Assembly: GCA_017937485.1 (NCBI GenBank)
Contig: JAGBDN010000054.1
Location: 44,031 to 108,030, forward strand
Source of the DNA: Thermoguttaceae bacterium
Lineage (GTDB): Bacteria > Planctomycetota > Planctomycetia > Pirellulales > Thermoguttaceae
Length of the DNA stretch: 64,000 bases
Reading direction: 5' to 3'
The translations under genes and the position numbers were made by a program. A model generated the notes under the pieces. The model saw nothing but the letters and a program-made list of their open reading frames with translations, was not told where the DNA came from and made no database searches. Positions 1 to 8,929 of this stretch are shown here, piece by piece (the stretch's first letter is position 1; each line of letters starts with the position of its first letter).

Positions 1-648
1 GCCGGATTTGGAGCGATGCGCGCGCTTTCCGAACGCAACGACGCGCCGGAGAAGGCGAGCCGACCGTTCGACGTCGACCGCGACGGGTTCGTGATCGGCG
101 AAGGCGCCGGAGTCCTCGTTTTTGAGGAACTCGAACACGCGAAACAGCGCGGCGCGAATATTTTGGCCGAAGTCGTCGGGTACGGCGTTTCGACCGACGC
201 GACGCACATCACGCAGCCGGACGACGAGGGCGTTTACGCCGGGGCCGCGATGGAAGCGACCTTGCGCTCCGCCGGTTGGAATCCCGAGGACGTCGATTAT
301 ATTAACGCGCACGGCACCGCGACGAAGTTGGGCGACGTCGCCGAAACGGCGGCGATTAAGCGCGCGCTCGGCGAAGACGCGGCGAAAAAAGTCGCGATTT
401 CCAGCACGAAAAGCGCGATCGGGCACCTCCTCGGCGGAAGCGGCGGCGTCGAATTGGTCTTTTCGGTTCTCTCGGCGCGGGACGGCGTCGTTCCGCCGAC
501 GTTGAATTTGGAAAATCCCGACCCGAAATGCGATCTCGATTACACGCCGCTCGTCGCGAAAGAGCGGAAGATCGACCGCGTTATTTCGAACAGTTTTGGC
601 TTCGGCGGACACAACGCTTGCGTCGCGATCGCTCGTTTCGTCGACTGA
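1..648 (+). CDS. fabF: Beta-ketoacyl-ACP synthase II, C-terminal part (cut by window edge)
   Basis: The frame is open from base 1, so the N-terminal half, including the catalytic cysteine, lies outside the window. FabF condenses malonyl-ACP with acyl-ACP in cytoplasmic fatty acid elongation. The visible part has the conserved [15 protein letters not shown] block, the first catalytic histidine in NAHGTAT, the second in GHLLGGSGG (the family usually has GHLLGAAG), and the C-terminal NSFGFGGHN box. The match runs to the normal family end. A kinase gene follows 135 bp later on the same strand; no terminator is visible between them. Confidence 0.95.
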   Translation, partial: AGFGAMRALSERNDAPEKASRPFDVDRDGFVIGEGAGVLVFEELEHAKQRGANILAEVVGYGVSTDATHITQPDDEGVYAGAAMEATLRSAGWNPEDVDYINAHGTATKLGDVAETAAIKRALGEDAAKKVAISSTKSAIGHLLGGSGGVELVFSVLSARDGVVPPTLNLENPDPKCDLDYTPLVAKERKIDRVISNSFGFGGHNACVAIARFVD

Positions 649-783
649 CGAAGCGCGGCGGTTGCGGCGGCGGACGGCGCGGCGTCGAAGAGACGAAGCG
701 TCGTCGGCGTCGCGTCGAACGTTGAGGGCGGCGGCTCGAGAAGTCGGCGTCCGTTTCCCTATTTCTTGGAGAAAGGCCCCGAC

Positions 784-1656
784 ATGAGTTCCGCGCAGGT
801 GATGCACATCGGCCCGTATCGTTTGTTGAACCCGGTTTACCGCGGGCAGACGAGCCAAACGTGGCAGGCTTACGACGACCGGGCGCGGCGTTACGTCGGG
901 ATTAAAACGCTCCTGCAAAGCACGAGTCGCGACCGAAAACAGGTCGAAATGCTCAAATGGGAGTACAAAATCGGCGCGCGTCTGCAGCACGAGCGCATCG
1001 TCGATATTTTCGACTTTGGTTGGGAAGGGAAAATTCCGTATCTCGTGATGGAGTGGTTCCACGCGCCGAACTTGAAGCAGTGGATTCAGCAACGGAAATA
1101 CGAGAATTATTGCGTCGAAGTTCCGAAAATGATTCCGCAGGCGCTTGAAGCGCTCGCCGTGTTGCACGAGTCCGGCTGGACGCACCGCGACGTCAAACCG
1201 GATAATTTCCTGTACGACGCCGAAGCGGGGATCAAGTTGATCGACTTCGCGCTGGCTCGGGAAATTAAGGGGAATTTTATCGCGAAACTCTTTAAAATCA
1301 AGGGCGTTCCGCAGGGTACCGTCAGCTATATGGCGCCGGAGCAGATCAAGGGGCTGCAAGTCGACGGGCGCGCCGACCTGTACAGCTTGGGTTGCACGTT
1401 CTTCGAACTCCTTTCGGAACGGGCGACGTACACCGGCAACTCGGTCAACGAACTGTTGCAAAAACACCTTACCGGCGCCGTTCCGTCGATTTTGGCGCGC
1501 AACAAGAATATTACGCCGGAATTTGCCGCGATTTTGACGCAGATGATGGCGAAGCGTCCGGACGACCGTCCGAAATCGGCGCGCGACGTGTTGCATCAGT
1601 TGCGAACGGTGAAAATTTTCAAACGGGCGCCGCAGGTCGGGGACAAGGCGTTTTGA
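784..1656 (+). CDS. Soluble serine/threonine protein kinase
   Basis: This 290-residue protein is almost entirely one Hanks-type kinase domain, with no membrane segment, so it should act in the cytoplasm. The ATP lysine sits in YVGIKTL, the catalytic loop is HRDVKPDN, and the activation segment ends in GTVSYMAPEQ. Two features are unusual: the glycine loop is degenerate (YRGQTSQTW) and the metal-binding DFG is DFA (LIDFALARE). The ATG at 784 is preferred over an in-frame TTG at 766 because GGAG at 768-771 precedes it. A strong terminator follows. The substrate is unknown. The domain call is firm, but activity is uncertain because of the motif changes. Confidence 0.85.
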   Translation: MSSAQVMHIGPYRLLNPVYRGQTSQTWQAYDDRARRYVGIKTLLQSTSRDRKQVEMLKWEYKIGARLQHERIVDIFDFGWEGKIPYLVMEWFHAPNLKQWIQQRKYENYCVEVPKMIPQALEALAVLHESGWTHRDVKPDNFLYDAEAGIKLIDFALAREIKGNFIAKLFKIKGVPQGTVSYMAPEQIKGLQVDGRADLYSLGCTFFELLSERATYTGNSVNELLQKHLTGAVPSILARNKNITPEFAAILTQMMAKRPDDRPKSARDVLHQLRTVKIFKRAPQVGDKAF

Positions 1657-2013
1657 GTCGGCGGCGTTAAGACGGATAAAATAGATAAAACGCAAAAGAC
1701 GGCAAAGAAGGGAACGCGTTCAAACGGGCGCGTTCCTTTTTTGCGTTTAGCGGGAACCTGTTAGTTTGCGCTAAGATTTAAGAGACGTTGGGGAAAAAGG
1801 GGCGGCGCCGAGCGAACCGATCTTGTTTGAACGAAAATGTTGGCGGCTTAGAGGAGCGGAGCGTTCGGCGAGAAAAACGTTTGGCGGCGGAAAACGTTTC
1901 GTCGAGCGGCGCTTGCGAAAAAGTAGGGCAAAACGCGGCGCGTTCTTTTGGGGAACGTTTTTAAGACGCAAAACCAAGAGAAAATGAAGCGAAAACGAGA
2001 CGGGGCAAGAAAT
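1657..2013. other. Intergenic region, kinase to tRNA-Asp
   Basis: Apart from the kinase terminator near its left end and the tRNA terminator at its right edge, no promoter, RNA or credible reading frame is seen. The antisense frame at 1771-2073 lacks a ribosome binding site and runs into the tRNA. Confidence 0.5.
1711..1742 (+). terminator. Rho-independent terminator of the kinase gene
   Basis: An 8-bp perfect stem (GGAACGCG/CGCGTTCC) with a 10-nt loop is followed by six Ts. Confidence 0.85.
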
Positions 2014-2042
2014 AAAAAAAGCCGCGAAGCGAACTTCGCGGC
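2014..2042 (-). terminator. Terminator of tRNA-Asp
   Basis: On the minus strand a 9-bp perfect stem (GCCGCGAAG/CTTCGCGGC) with a four-base loop is followed by seven Ts, directly after the tRNA 3' end. Confidence 0.9.
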
Positions 2043-2046
2043 TTAG

Positions 2047-2120
<74 letters not shown>

Positions 2121-2172
2121 GACTCGAGAAAAGGCGAAGGGTAAGTCCTCTTTTCCTTCAATCGACACGAGT

Positions 2173-2200
2173 ATTATAACCGAGATTGCGAACCGCGCAA
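2173..2200 (-). promoter_or_regulatory. Sigma70 promoter for tRNA-Asp
   Basis: On the minus strand TTGCGC (2195-2200), a 16-bp spacer and a perfect TATAAT (2173-2178) lie about 53 bp upstream of the tRNA 5' end. Confidence 0.8.
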
Positions 2201-2312
2201 GGGGCTTTTTTCAATTTTCTTCAAATTTTTCTCCTTTTCGAAACGCGGCGCGAAAGGGACGCTCCAAACGGCCCGAAATCGCGGGAAATCGCCGTTTTTT
2301 GCGAAAAAATCG

Positions 2313-2341
2313 TTGATTTTCGACGCTCGACGCGTTATAGT
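2313..2341 (+). promoter_or_regulatory. Sigma70 promoter for the flavodoxin-fold gene
   Basis: TTGATT, a 17-bp spacer and TATAGT lie 85 bp upstream of the start codon at 2427. The rest of the tRNA-to-gene gap (2121-2426) shows nothing beyond this and the divergent tRNA promoter. Confidence 0.7.
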
Positions 2342-2426
2342 AAAGGCGAGAATAAATCGGCGCCGTCGGGGCGTCGGACGTTGAAATTTAAAATAAGTAA
2401 ATTGCGCAAAATAGGAGCGTTGCAAA

Positions 2427-3002
2427 ATGAAAGTCGTCGCTTTTAACGGGAGTCCGCGCGTCGGCGGGAACTGCGAAGCGTTGATCAAGAAAGTCTTCGA
2501 GCCGCTGAACGAAGCCGGAATCGAAACGGAGCTGATTCAAATCGGCGGGAAACCGGTTCGCGGGTGCGCCGCTTGCTTGACTTGCCGGACGAAAACGCCC
2601 GGTCGCTGCGTTTTTAACGACGATTTCGTCAACGAATGCGCGCAAAAATGCCGGGAAGCGGACGGGATTCTCCTCGCGTCGCCGACTTATTACGCGAACG
2701 TCTCGACCGAAACGAAGGCGTTCATCGACCGCGTCGGGTACGTTCTCGGGCCGGAACGGGCGTTGGCTCGCAAGCCGGGCGCCGCGATCGTCTCCGTTCG
2801 GCGCGGCGGGGCGACCGCCGTTTTCGACGCGATCAACCGCTTTATGCTCATCAACGGCATGTTCGTCGTCGGCGGCACCTACTGGAATATGGGGTACGGT
2901 CGCGACAAGGGCGAAGCGCTCAACGACGAGGAAGGGTTGAAAAATATGCGCGCGCTCGGCGAGAATATGGCTTGGTTCCTGCAAAACCGCCCGCAAAGTT
3001 GA
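2427..3002 (+). CDS. NAD(P)H-dependent FMN reductase-like flavodoxin-fold protein
   Basis: A 191-residue cytoplasmic protein starting MKVVAFNGSPRVGGN, the phosphate-binding loop of the NADPH-dependent FMN reductase / iron-sulfur flavoprotein family. A cysteine cluster near residues 50-65 (CAACLTC, then a further C in GRC) resembles the compact Cys motif of iron-sulfur flavoproteins, though the protein could equally be a simple FMN reductase. SPTYYANVS is the typical flavin-contact loop. TAGGAG about 10 bp upstream supports the ATG. It probably moves electrons from NAD(P)H through bound FMN to an unknown acceptor. Confidence 0.85.
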   Translation: MKVVAFNGSPRVGGNCEALIKKVFEPLNEAGIETELIQIGGKPVRGCAACLTCRTKTPGRCVFNDDFVNECAQKCREADGILLASPTYYANVSTETKAFIDRVGYVLGPERALARKPGAAIVSVRRGGATAVFDAINRFMLINGMFVVGGTYWNMGYGRDKGEALNDEEGLKNMRALGENMAWFLQNRPQS

Positions 3003-3148
3003 GCGATTTTAGCTAAACCGCGCAAAACGCCCGGTTTGAACGGCGTTCGAATTGACTCGAGCGCCCAAGTCGCGTTCGAATCGACGCGGGCGGCCAAGTC
3101 GGGCGCGTTATCGACGGTTTGACGTTAAAAATGGGAGCAATAGACAAA

Positions 3149-4033
3149 ATGGGCGAAGTTTTAACGACGGCGGAAATTTTCGAGCGGTTGCAACAGCCGA
3201 CGGTCAAGCTCGGGTTTGAGCGGGCGGCGGAGAAACTCCCCTTGGGCGCGAGCAAGTTCGGCGGGAATCCGTCGGCGCCGCGCGATTTCGCTTGGCCGTT
3301 TTATCGCGACAAGAGCGACGACGGCGCGACGGTCGCCCGACCGTTGACGTTCCTGATGCAGCTTAACCTCGAAGAAGTCGCGCCTTACGACGTTGAAAAA
3401 CGCCTCCCGACGCGCGGCCTTCTCGCCTTTTTTATCGAACGAATCGCGCTCGAAAACGAAGCGTCGGACGCGGTTCGCGTTTTTTACTTCGACGGGCCGG
3501 TCGACGAGACGGTCGAGATCGCGCCGCCGCCGGAGTTCGCCGAGTTGGAGGACGGCGTCCTTTTCTCTTGGGATTACGGCGCCGAATTTGCGATAACGTT
3601 CGAGAAAGGCGTTTCCGTTCCTTGCTCTTGGGAGCTCGTCGATTACGGGATCGAGTTGGCCGTCGCCGACGACGAGAACGAAGACGAGGCGTTCGAGCGT
3701 TACGAGGAGGAGCGCGACGCGTTGACGCAAACTCCGCCCAACGGCGATCTTTCGCATTTGCTCGGAATCGCGCATTGGATCCAATGGACGATGCTGGGCG
3801 AGTGCGAGCGCTTGGCCGCCGGGTTGAGTCGGGACGAGTTCGCGGCGCTTCCGGAGGCGGAACGGGCGGCGATCGAGGAAAACGCGCAAAACTGGACGCT
3901 CCTTTGCCGACTCGGAAGCGTTTGCGAAGAGGCGACGCAGGGCGACTGCGGCTCGTTTTATTTTTGCGTCCGCGAAGACGACTTAAAACGGGGCGATTTC
4001 AGCCGCGTTCGCGTCTTTTTTCAATCGTTTTGA
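3149..4033 (+). CDS. DUF1963 (YwqG-like) family protein
   Basis: The 294-residue protein has the family pattern of DUF1963: an N-terminal SKFGGNP segment followed by a W-P box, a central LTFLMQLNLEEV strand, RGLLAFFIE, then GLAHWIQW-like sequence (here LLGIAHWIQW) and a C-terminal GDCGSFYFCVREDDLKRGDFSRVRV segment. The molecular function of the family is not established. The ATG at 3149 is chosen because GGGAG lies about 11 bp upstream; in-frame TTG (3119) and ATG (3131) starts lack a good site. There is no signal peptide, so it is cytoplasmic. It stands alone between the flavodoxin-like gene and the GH51 gene. Confidence 0.8.
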   Translation: MGEVLTTAEIFERLQQPTVKLGFERAAEKLPLGASKFGGNPSAPRDFAWPFYRDKSDDGATVARPLTFLMQLNLEEVAPYDVEKRLPTRGLLAFFIERIALENEASDAVRVFYFDGPVDETVEIAPPPEFAELEDGVLFSWDYGAEFAITFEKGVSVPCSWELVDYGIELAVADDENEDEAFERYEEERDALTQTPPNGDLSHLLGIAHWIQWTMLGECERLAAGLSRDEFAALPEAERAAIEENAQNWTLLCRLGSVCEEATQGDCGSFYFCVREDDLKRGDFSRVRVFFQSF

Positions 4034-4181
4034 CGGGGCGACGCGGTTGGACGGGCGGCGGGCGGAAGTCGAAACTTCCGGCGAATCGCGACCGTCGCGA
4101 CATTTGTTGAAATAAACTTGACCGCCGATTCGGGCCCGTCGAACGGAGCGCGGCGTCGGCGTTTTTTTAAGAGGCAAGAAG

Positions 4182-6329
4182 ATGAAGATTTTGAAGTTTG
4201 TCGCGGCGAGCGTTTTGGCGGCGTGTTGGACTTGCGGCGGAGCGTCGGGCGCTTGGGCCGCCGATTCGAACGAAGCGGAAGCGTCGAGCGCGGCGCGTCC
4301 GGCGGCGTTGATTTCCGATTTTGAGAACCTTAAAATTCAAATCGCCGACGAAAACGAAAAAGCGCAAGGCGAAGGCGCGGCGAAGGCGGAGAATAACGAC
4401 GGTCTCGCGGGCAAACCTTGGACGGCGACCGGCGACGCGTTCGCGGGGGGCGCGGTTAGCGTCGACGTTCCGGGCGGAATGGGGCGCGTTTTCGGGGCGC
4501 AAGGGGCGAAGCTCCTCAACTCGTTCGCCCGGTCGAAAGACGATTCGACCGGAACGCTCCTGTCGCCGCCCTTCGTTATCGAGCGGAAAAACCTCGTCTT
4601 TTCGATCGGCGGCGGCGCGTTCCCGGGGGAAACCGGCGTCGCGTTGATCGTCGACGGCGAAACGGTCGCGACCGAAACCGGGCTCTTCAACGTTTCGCGT
4701 CAAGGGGACGAAGGCCTCCGCCGCCGCGTTTGGAACGTCGAAAAGTACGAAGGGAAGTCGGCGCAATTCCTCGTCTTCGACAAGAAAGCGGGGGGCGATT
4801 GGGGACATATTAAAGTCGACGCGGTTTATCTAACCGACAAAGTCGACGAGCCGGTCGCGAACGCGCTGACGATTTCGGAAACGGAAAAGCCGTTTGCTTA
4901 CAACCCGATGATTTTCGGGCACTTTGTCGAGCATTTCCACCGCCAAGTTTACGGCGGTATTTTCGAGCCGGGGTCGCCCCTTGCGGACGAAAACGGTTTC
5001 CGCAAGGACGTCGTCGCGGCGATGAAGGAAGTCCGCGTTCCGATCGTTCGCTGGCCGGGCGGCTGCTTCGTTTCGGCTTATCATTGGCTCGACGGCGTCG
5101 GGCCGGATCGCGAGCCGACTTACGACAAGGCTTGGCACGTCGAAGATTCGAACGCGTTCGGAACGGCGGAGTTCGTCCGCTGGTGCCGCGAAATCGGCGC
5201 CGAGCCCTTCATCTGCACCAACGCCGGCACCGGAACGCCGGAGGAAATGAGCGATTGGGTCGAATATTGCAACCTGAATATCGGACGATACGGCCGAATG
5301 CGCCAAAAACACGGGTACGCGGAGCCGTTCGGCGTCAAATATTGGAGCGTCGGGAACGAAAACTGGGGCCGACACGAGATGGGCGCGAAAACCGTCGGCG
5401 AGTGGGGCCCGTTCGTTCGCGAGTCCGGCAAACTGATGCTCAACACCGACCCGAACATTAAGCTCTTCGCCGCCGCGCTCCCGGACGAAGATTGGACGCT
5501 TCCGCTCCTCAAAGAAGCGGGGTATCTCCTCGATTACGTTTCGATTCACGGCTATTGGGACTTCTTGGCGCACGTCGACAATCCGGCGCCGTACCTCGAC
5601 TGCATGCTCCGCACCGAGCGACCGGAAGCCGACATTCGCCGCACGATCGACGTCCTAGAACGCGTCGGAATGCGCGGGCGCGTCAAAATCGCCTTCGACG
5701 AATGGAACCTCCGCGGCTGGCACCACCCGGGGCACGGGAGCCCGAAAATGGACGTCGCCGCCCGCGATAAGAACGACAAAAACTCGACTTACACGATGGC
5801 CGACGCGCTCTTTTCGGCGTGTTTCCTCAACTCCTGCCTGCGGTACGGGCGCGACGTCGAAATCGCTTGCTTCTCGCCGATGATCAACACCCGCGGCGGT
5901 CTTTACGTTCATAAAGACGGAATCGTTCGTCGCTCGACCTTTTACGTCTTCAAGATGTATACGAACGAGCTGGAAAAGAACGTCGTCCCGACGCGAATCG
6001 ACGCCGAGCGTTTGGCGCACAAGAATCAAACGACGCCCCTTTGGGACGCCGCGCTGACCTGCGACGACGCGCAAAAGAACTTCGCGCTGGCGGTCGTCAA
6101 CAAAGACCCGAAGGAAAGCGTCGCGATTTCGGTCGAGGGGCTCCCGGCGTCGGCGGTCGAAGCCGGTAAAATCGACGCGACCGTTTTAAGCGGTTCCTCG
6201 CCGGACGATTACAACGACGTCGGACGCGAAAACAACGTCGTTCCGCGCAAAACGACGCTCAAAATTGAAGACGGGCGCGTTCAAATTCCGGCGTGTTCGC
6301 TGTCGATTATCCGCTGGACGGTCGAGTAA
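4182..6329 (+). CDS. Secreted GH51 alpha-L-arabinofuranosidase
   Basis: A 715-residue exported glycosidase that should remove arabinofuranosyl side chains from arabinoxylan or arabinan. Residues 1-26 form a signal peptide. Residues about 35-225 form a beta-sandwich-like module of uncertain type, and the GH51 barrel starts near FGHFVEHFHRQVYGG. The acid/base is Glu393 in VGNENWG, and the nucleophile is Glu507 in IAFDEWNLRG. RWPGGCFVSAYHW and the C-terminal beta domain ending SLSIIRWTVE are typical of the family. An AAGAGG site precedes the ATG. The neighbouring beta-helix protein on the same strand may act on the same polymer, and xylose isomerase lies elsewhere in the window. Confidence 0.92.
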   Translation: MKILKFVAASVLAACWTCGGASGAWAADSNEAEASSAARPAALISDFENLKIQIADENEKAQGEGAAKAENNDGLAGKPWTATGDAFAGGAVSVDVPGGMGRVFGAQGAKLLNSFARSKDDSTGTLLSPPFVIERKNLVFSIGGGAFPGETGVALIVDGETVATETGLFNVSRQGDEGLRRRVWNVEKYEGKSAQFLVFDKKAGGDWGHIKVDAVYLTDKVDEPVANALTISETEKPFAYNPMIFGHFVEHFHRQVYGGIFEPGSPLADENGFRKDVVAAMKEVRVPIVRWPGGCFVSAYHWLDGVGPDREPTYDKAWHVEDSNAFGTAEFVRWCREIGAEPFICTNAGTGTPEEMSDWVEYCNLNIGRYGRMRQKHGYAEPFGVKYWSVGNENWGRHEMGAKTVGEWGPFVRESGKLMLNTDPNIKLFAAALPDEDWTLPLLKEAGYLLDYVSIHGYWDFLAHVDNPAPYLDCMLRTERPEADIRRTIDVLERVGMRGRVKIAFDEWNLRGWHHPGHGSPKMDVAARDKNDKNSTYTMADALFSACFLNSCLRYGRDVEIACFSPMINTRGGLYVHKDGIVRRSTFYVFKMYTNELEKNVVPTRIDAERLAHKNQTTPLWDAALTCDDAQKNFALAVVNKDPKESVAISVEGLPASAVEAGKIDATVLSGSSPDDYNDVGRENNVVPRKTTLKIEDGRVQIPACSLSIIRWTVE

Positions 6330-6374
6330 CGGCGCGTCGGCGGGTAAATTGAACGACGAAACGGAGAAACGGCG

Positions 6375-6449
6375 ATGAAAAAACGGCAAACTTTCTCCAA
6401 TTTACCGGCGGCGTTTGTCGCGGCGGCGGTTGGGGACGTCGGGCGATAA
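6375..6449 (+). pseudogene. Duplicated 5' end of the beta-helix gene (24-codon mini-ORF)
   Basis: Bases 6359-6430 repeat, with several mismatches, the leader, start codon and first signal-peptide codons of the gene at 6524. Both copies begin GGAGAAAC and encode MKKRQTF. This copy reads MKKRQTFSNLPAAFVAAAVG and stops at a TAA after 24 codons. It is either a degenerate remnant of tandem duplication or a short translated leader. The reading frame is seen directly; any function is a guess. Confidence 0.55.
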
Positions 6450-6523
6450 GTCGAGCGGCGCGACGGGCGGCGTTCGCGGCGCAAGGAAAAACAAGCGTTT
6501 AACCAAAAACGGAGAAACAGCAA

Positions 6524-8767
6524 ATGAAAAAACGGCAAACTTTCCTTAATTTAACGGCGGCGCTCGTCGCGACGGCGATTTCGACCGCTTCCGCGCTTTC
6601 CGTTTCAACGGCGGCGCAAGTCGCGCAAGGGGCGCAAAACGGGGAAAACGGCGAAGCGGCGCAAGTCGCGGAAAACGCGCAAAATACGCAAGACGGCGCC
6701 GACTTTAACGCCGATTCGGTTCCGGTGGCGTTTTACGTCGCGAAAAACGGGAACGACGCTTGGTCGGGGAAACTCGCGACGCCGAACGACGCCGGGACGG
6801 ACGGGCCCTTCGCGACGTTGGAACGGGCCCGGGACGCGGTTCGAGCGTTGAAAAAAGAAACGCCGGACGCCGGGCCGCTCGCGGTCGAGGTGAAAGCGGG
6901 CGTTTACGAGTTGGCGCGACCGCTCGAATTGACCGCGGAAGACGGCGGCGCGTCGGCGGAACGTCGAATCGTTTGGCGCGCGGCGCCGGGCGAGCGCGTC
7001 CAACTTTGCGGCGGGCGCTACCTGACCGGGGCGAAAAAGCTCGACGACGCGGCGATTCTCGGGCGTTTGAAGGCGGACGTCCGCGATAAAATCGTCAAAA
7101 TCGACCTAAAATCGCAAGGAATCGCCGACCTCGGAACCGCCGCCGACGGGCCGGAACTCTTTTTCCAAGGGGAGCCGACCCAAATCGCCCGTTACCCGAA
7201 CGACGGCTTTATGAAGATTACCGAACTCGTCGCCGAGGGAACGACGCCGGTCGATATTCGCGGAACGAAGGGAATCGCCGAAGGAAAATTCCGCTTCGAC
7301 GACGAAACGCCGACGCGCTGGGGCGCCGAAAAGGACGTTTGGGTCGACGGTTACTGGTTCTGGGACTGGGCGCAGCAAAAACAGCGGGTCGTTTCGCTTG
7401 ACGCGGCGACGAAAACAATGACGCTCGCCGAGCCTTGGCACACGTACGGTTACCGCGTCGGGCAATGGTTTTACGCGTTCAACGTCTTGGCGGAACTCGA
7501 CGCGCCGGGCGAATATTATATCGACCGCGAAACCGGCGTTCTCTATTTTTACCCGGGGAACGAGAATTGGGGCGACGGCGATTTCCTTCTGACGGGAACG
7601 AAGGCGGTCGTTACCGGGGGCGGCGTCGCGAACCTGACCCTTCGCGGGTTCGAAATTCTCGGCTCGCGCGGCGACGGGATAACGTTCGGCGGCGCGACGG
7701 CGCTTTCGGTCGAGAACTGCGATATTTCGAACGTCGGCGGAACCGGGATTTACCTCGCGGGGTACCGCTGCTCGGTGAGCGGCTGCGAACTTTGGAACCT
7801 CGGGCGCGCCGGGATTATCGTCGACGGCGGCGACCGCAAAACGCTGACGCCGGGGGAAAACCGCGTCGTCGAAAATTACGTCCGCGATTACGCTCGGATT
7901 CAACGGGTGTACGCGCCGGGAATCACGACGAACGGCGTCGGGAACTATATAGCGCATAATCTCGTCGAAAACGCCCCGCATATGGGGATGGGGTTCGGCG
8001 GGAACGAACATCTCATCGAGTTCAACGAAATCGCGAACGTTTGTTTCGAGTCGAACGACGCCGGCGCGATTTACACCGGGCGAAACTGGACGATGCGCGG
8101 CAACGTGTTGCGTCATAACTACTTGCACGACATAACCGGCTTCGAGAACCGCGGTTGCGTCGGGATGTATCTCGACGATATGTTCTCGTCGGCGGAAATG
8201 CGCGGGAACCTGTTCGTCAATGTTACCCGAGCGGCGTTCATTGGGGGCGGCCGCGACTCGAAAATCGTCGACAACGTTTTTATCGACTGCCGTCCGGCGC
8301 TTCACGTCGACGCGCGGGCGCTCGGCTGGTGCGCCGATCACGCCGACGGTTGGATTAAAGAGGCGCGAGAGAAGGGGACGATTTCCGGAATCGAGTTCGA
8401 CGAGCCGCCCTATTCGACGCGCTATCCGGAGCTTGCGTCGATCTTCGACGAAGGGAAGACGCCGAAAGCGCCGGAGGGGAACCTGATCGCCGGAAATATT
8501 TGCGTCGGCGGGACTTGGGACGTTAACAAAGAAGGCCAATGGCAAGGCGCGACCGTCGAGGAGAAGGCGCGACCCTACCTGAAAATGGAGCGAAATTACG
8601 TCGGCGCCGACCCCGGTTTCGTCGACGCGGCGGCGGGCGATTACCGACTCCGCGACGATTCGCCGCTCCTGAAAGACGGCTTCAAGTCGCTTCCGATCGA
8701 GAAAATGGGGCTCCAAACGGAGCGAATGAAGGCGAAAGCCGCGAAACGCCGAGCGCGTCAAAAGTAA
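6524..8767 (+). CDS. Secreted right-handed parallel beta-helix protein
   Basis: A 747-residue exported protein with signal peptide (residues about 1-25) and a short Gln/Asn/Ala-rich linker. It then has the FYVAKNGNDAWSG...GPFATLERARDAVR entry segment typical of planctomycete beta-helix (pectate-lyase-like/DUF1565-type) proteins. Repeated strands from about residue 365 to 560 (VENCDISNVGGTGIYL, VSGCELWNLGRAGIIV, GNLFVNVTRAAFIGG) form the helix coils. The family usually binds or cleaves polysaccharides; catalytic residues cannot be assigned here. It lies directly downstream of the arabinofuranosidase, so a role in the same glycan degradation is likely. A terminator follows at 8893. Confidence 0.82.
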   Translation: MKKRQTFLNLTAALVATAISTASALSVSTAAQVAQGAQNGENGEAAQVAENAQNTQDGADFNADSVPVAFYVAKNGNDAWSGKLATPNDAGTDGPFATLERARDAVRALKKETPDAGPLAVEVKAGVYELARPLELTAEDGGASAERRIVWRAAPGERVQLCGGRYLTGAKKLDDAAILGRLKADVRDKIVKIDLKSQGIADLGTAADGPELFFQGEPTQIARYPNDGFMKITELVAEGTTPVDIRGTKGIAEGKFRFDDETPTRWGAEKDVWVDGYWFWDWAQQKQRVVSLDAATKTMTLAEPWHTYGYRVGQWFYAFNVLAELDAPGEYYIDRETGVLYFYPGNENWGDGDFLLTGTKAVVTGGGVANLTLRGFEILGSRGDGITFGGATALSVENCDISNVGGTGIYLAGYRCSVSGCELWNLGRAGIIVDGGDRKTLTPGENRVVENYVRDYARIQRVYAPGITTNGVGNYIAHNLVENAPHMGMGFGGNEHLIEFNEIANVCFESNDAGAIYTGRNWTMRGNVLRHNYLHDITGFENRGCVGMYLDDMFSSAEMRGNLFVNVTRAAFIGGGRDSKIVDNVFIDCRPALHVDARALGWCADHADGWIKEAREKGTISGIEFDEPPYSTRYPELASIFDEGKTPKAPEGNLIAGNICVGGTWDVNKEGQWQGATVEEKARPYLKMERNYVGADPGFVDAAAGDYRLRDDSPLLKDGFKSLPIEKMGLQTERMKAKAAKRRARQK

Positions 8768-8892
8768 CCGGAACGCGCCGAGCGCCGTCGACCGACGTTA
8801 AGCCGGACGTTTTGGAGAAGACGCGCAAGTCGGGCGTTTGGCGTTGGAAACGCAAGTCGGGCGGCGTTGAAACCGTCGCCCGGCGCCCAAAC

Positions 8893-8929
8893 CGCCGTCG
8901 AGTTTTGCGGACTCGGCGGCGTTTTTTTT
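8893..8929 (+). terminator. Terminator of the beta-helix gene
   Basis: CGCCGTCGAG/CTCGGCGGCG stem (one mismatch or G-T pair) is followed by eight Ts. The stem arms recur at 11483-11510, at the other side of the accessory cassette. Confidence 0.85.

Noticed and set aside
7106..8761. 551-codon minus-strand frame opposite the beta-helix gene
   Set aside because: Antisense shadow with no family features; the plus-strand protein has a signal peptide and beta-helix repeats.
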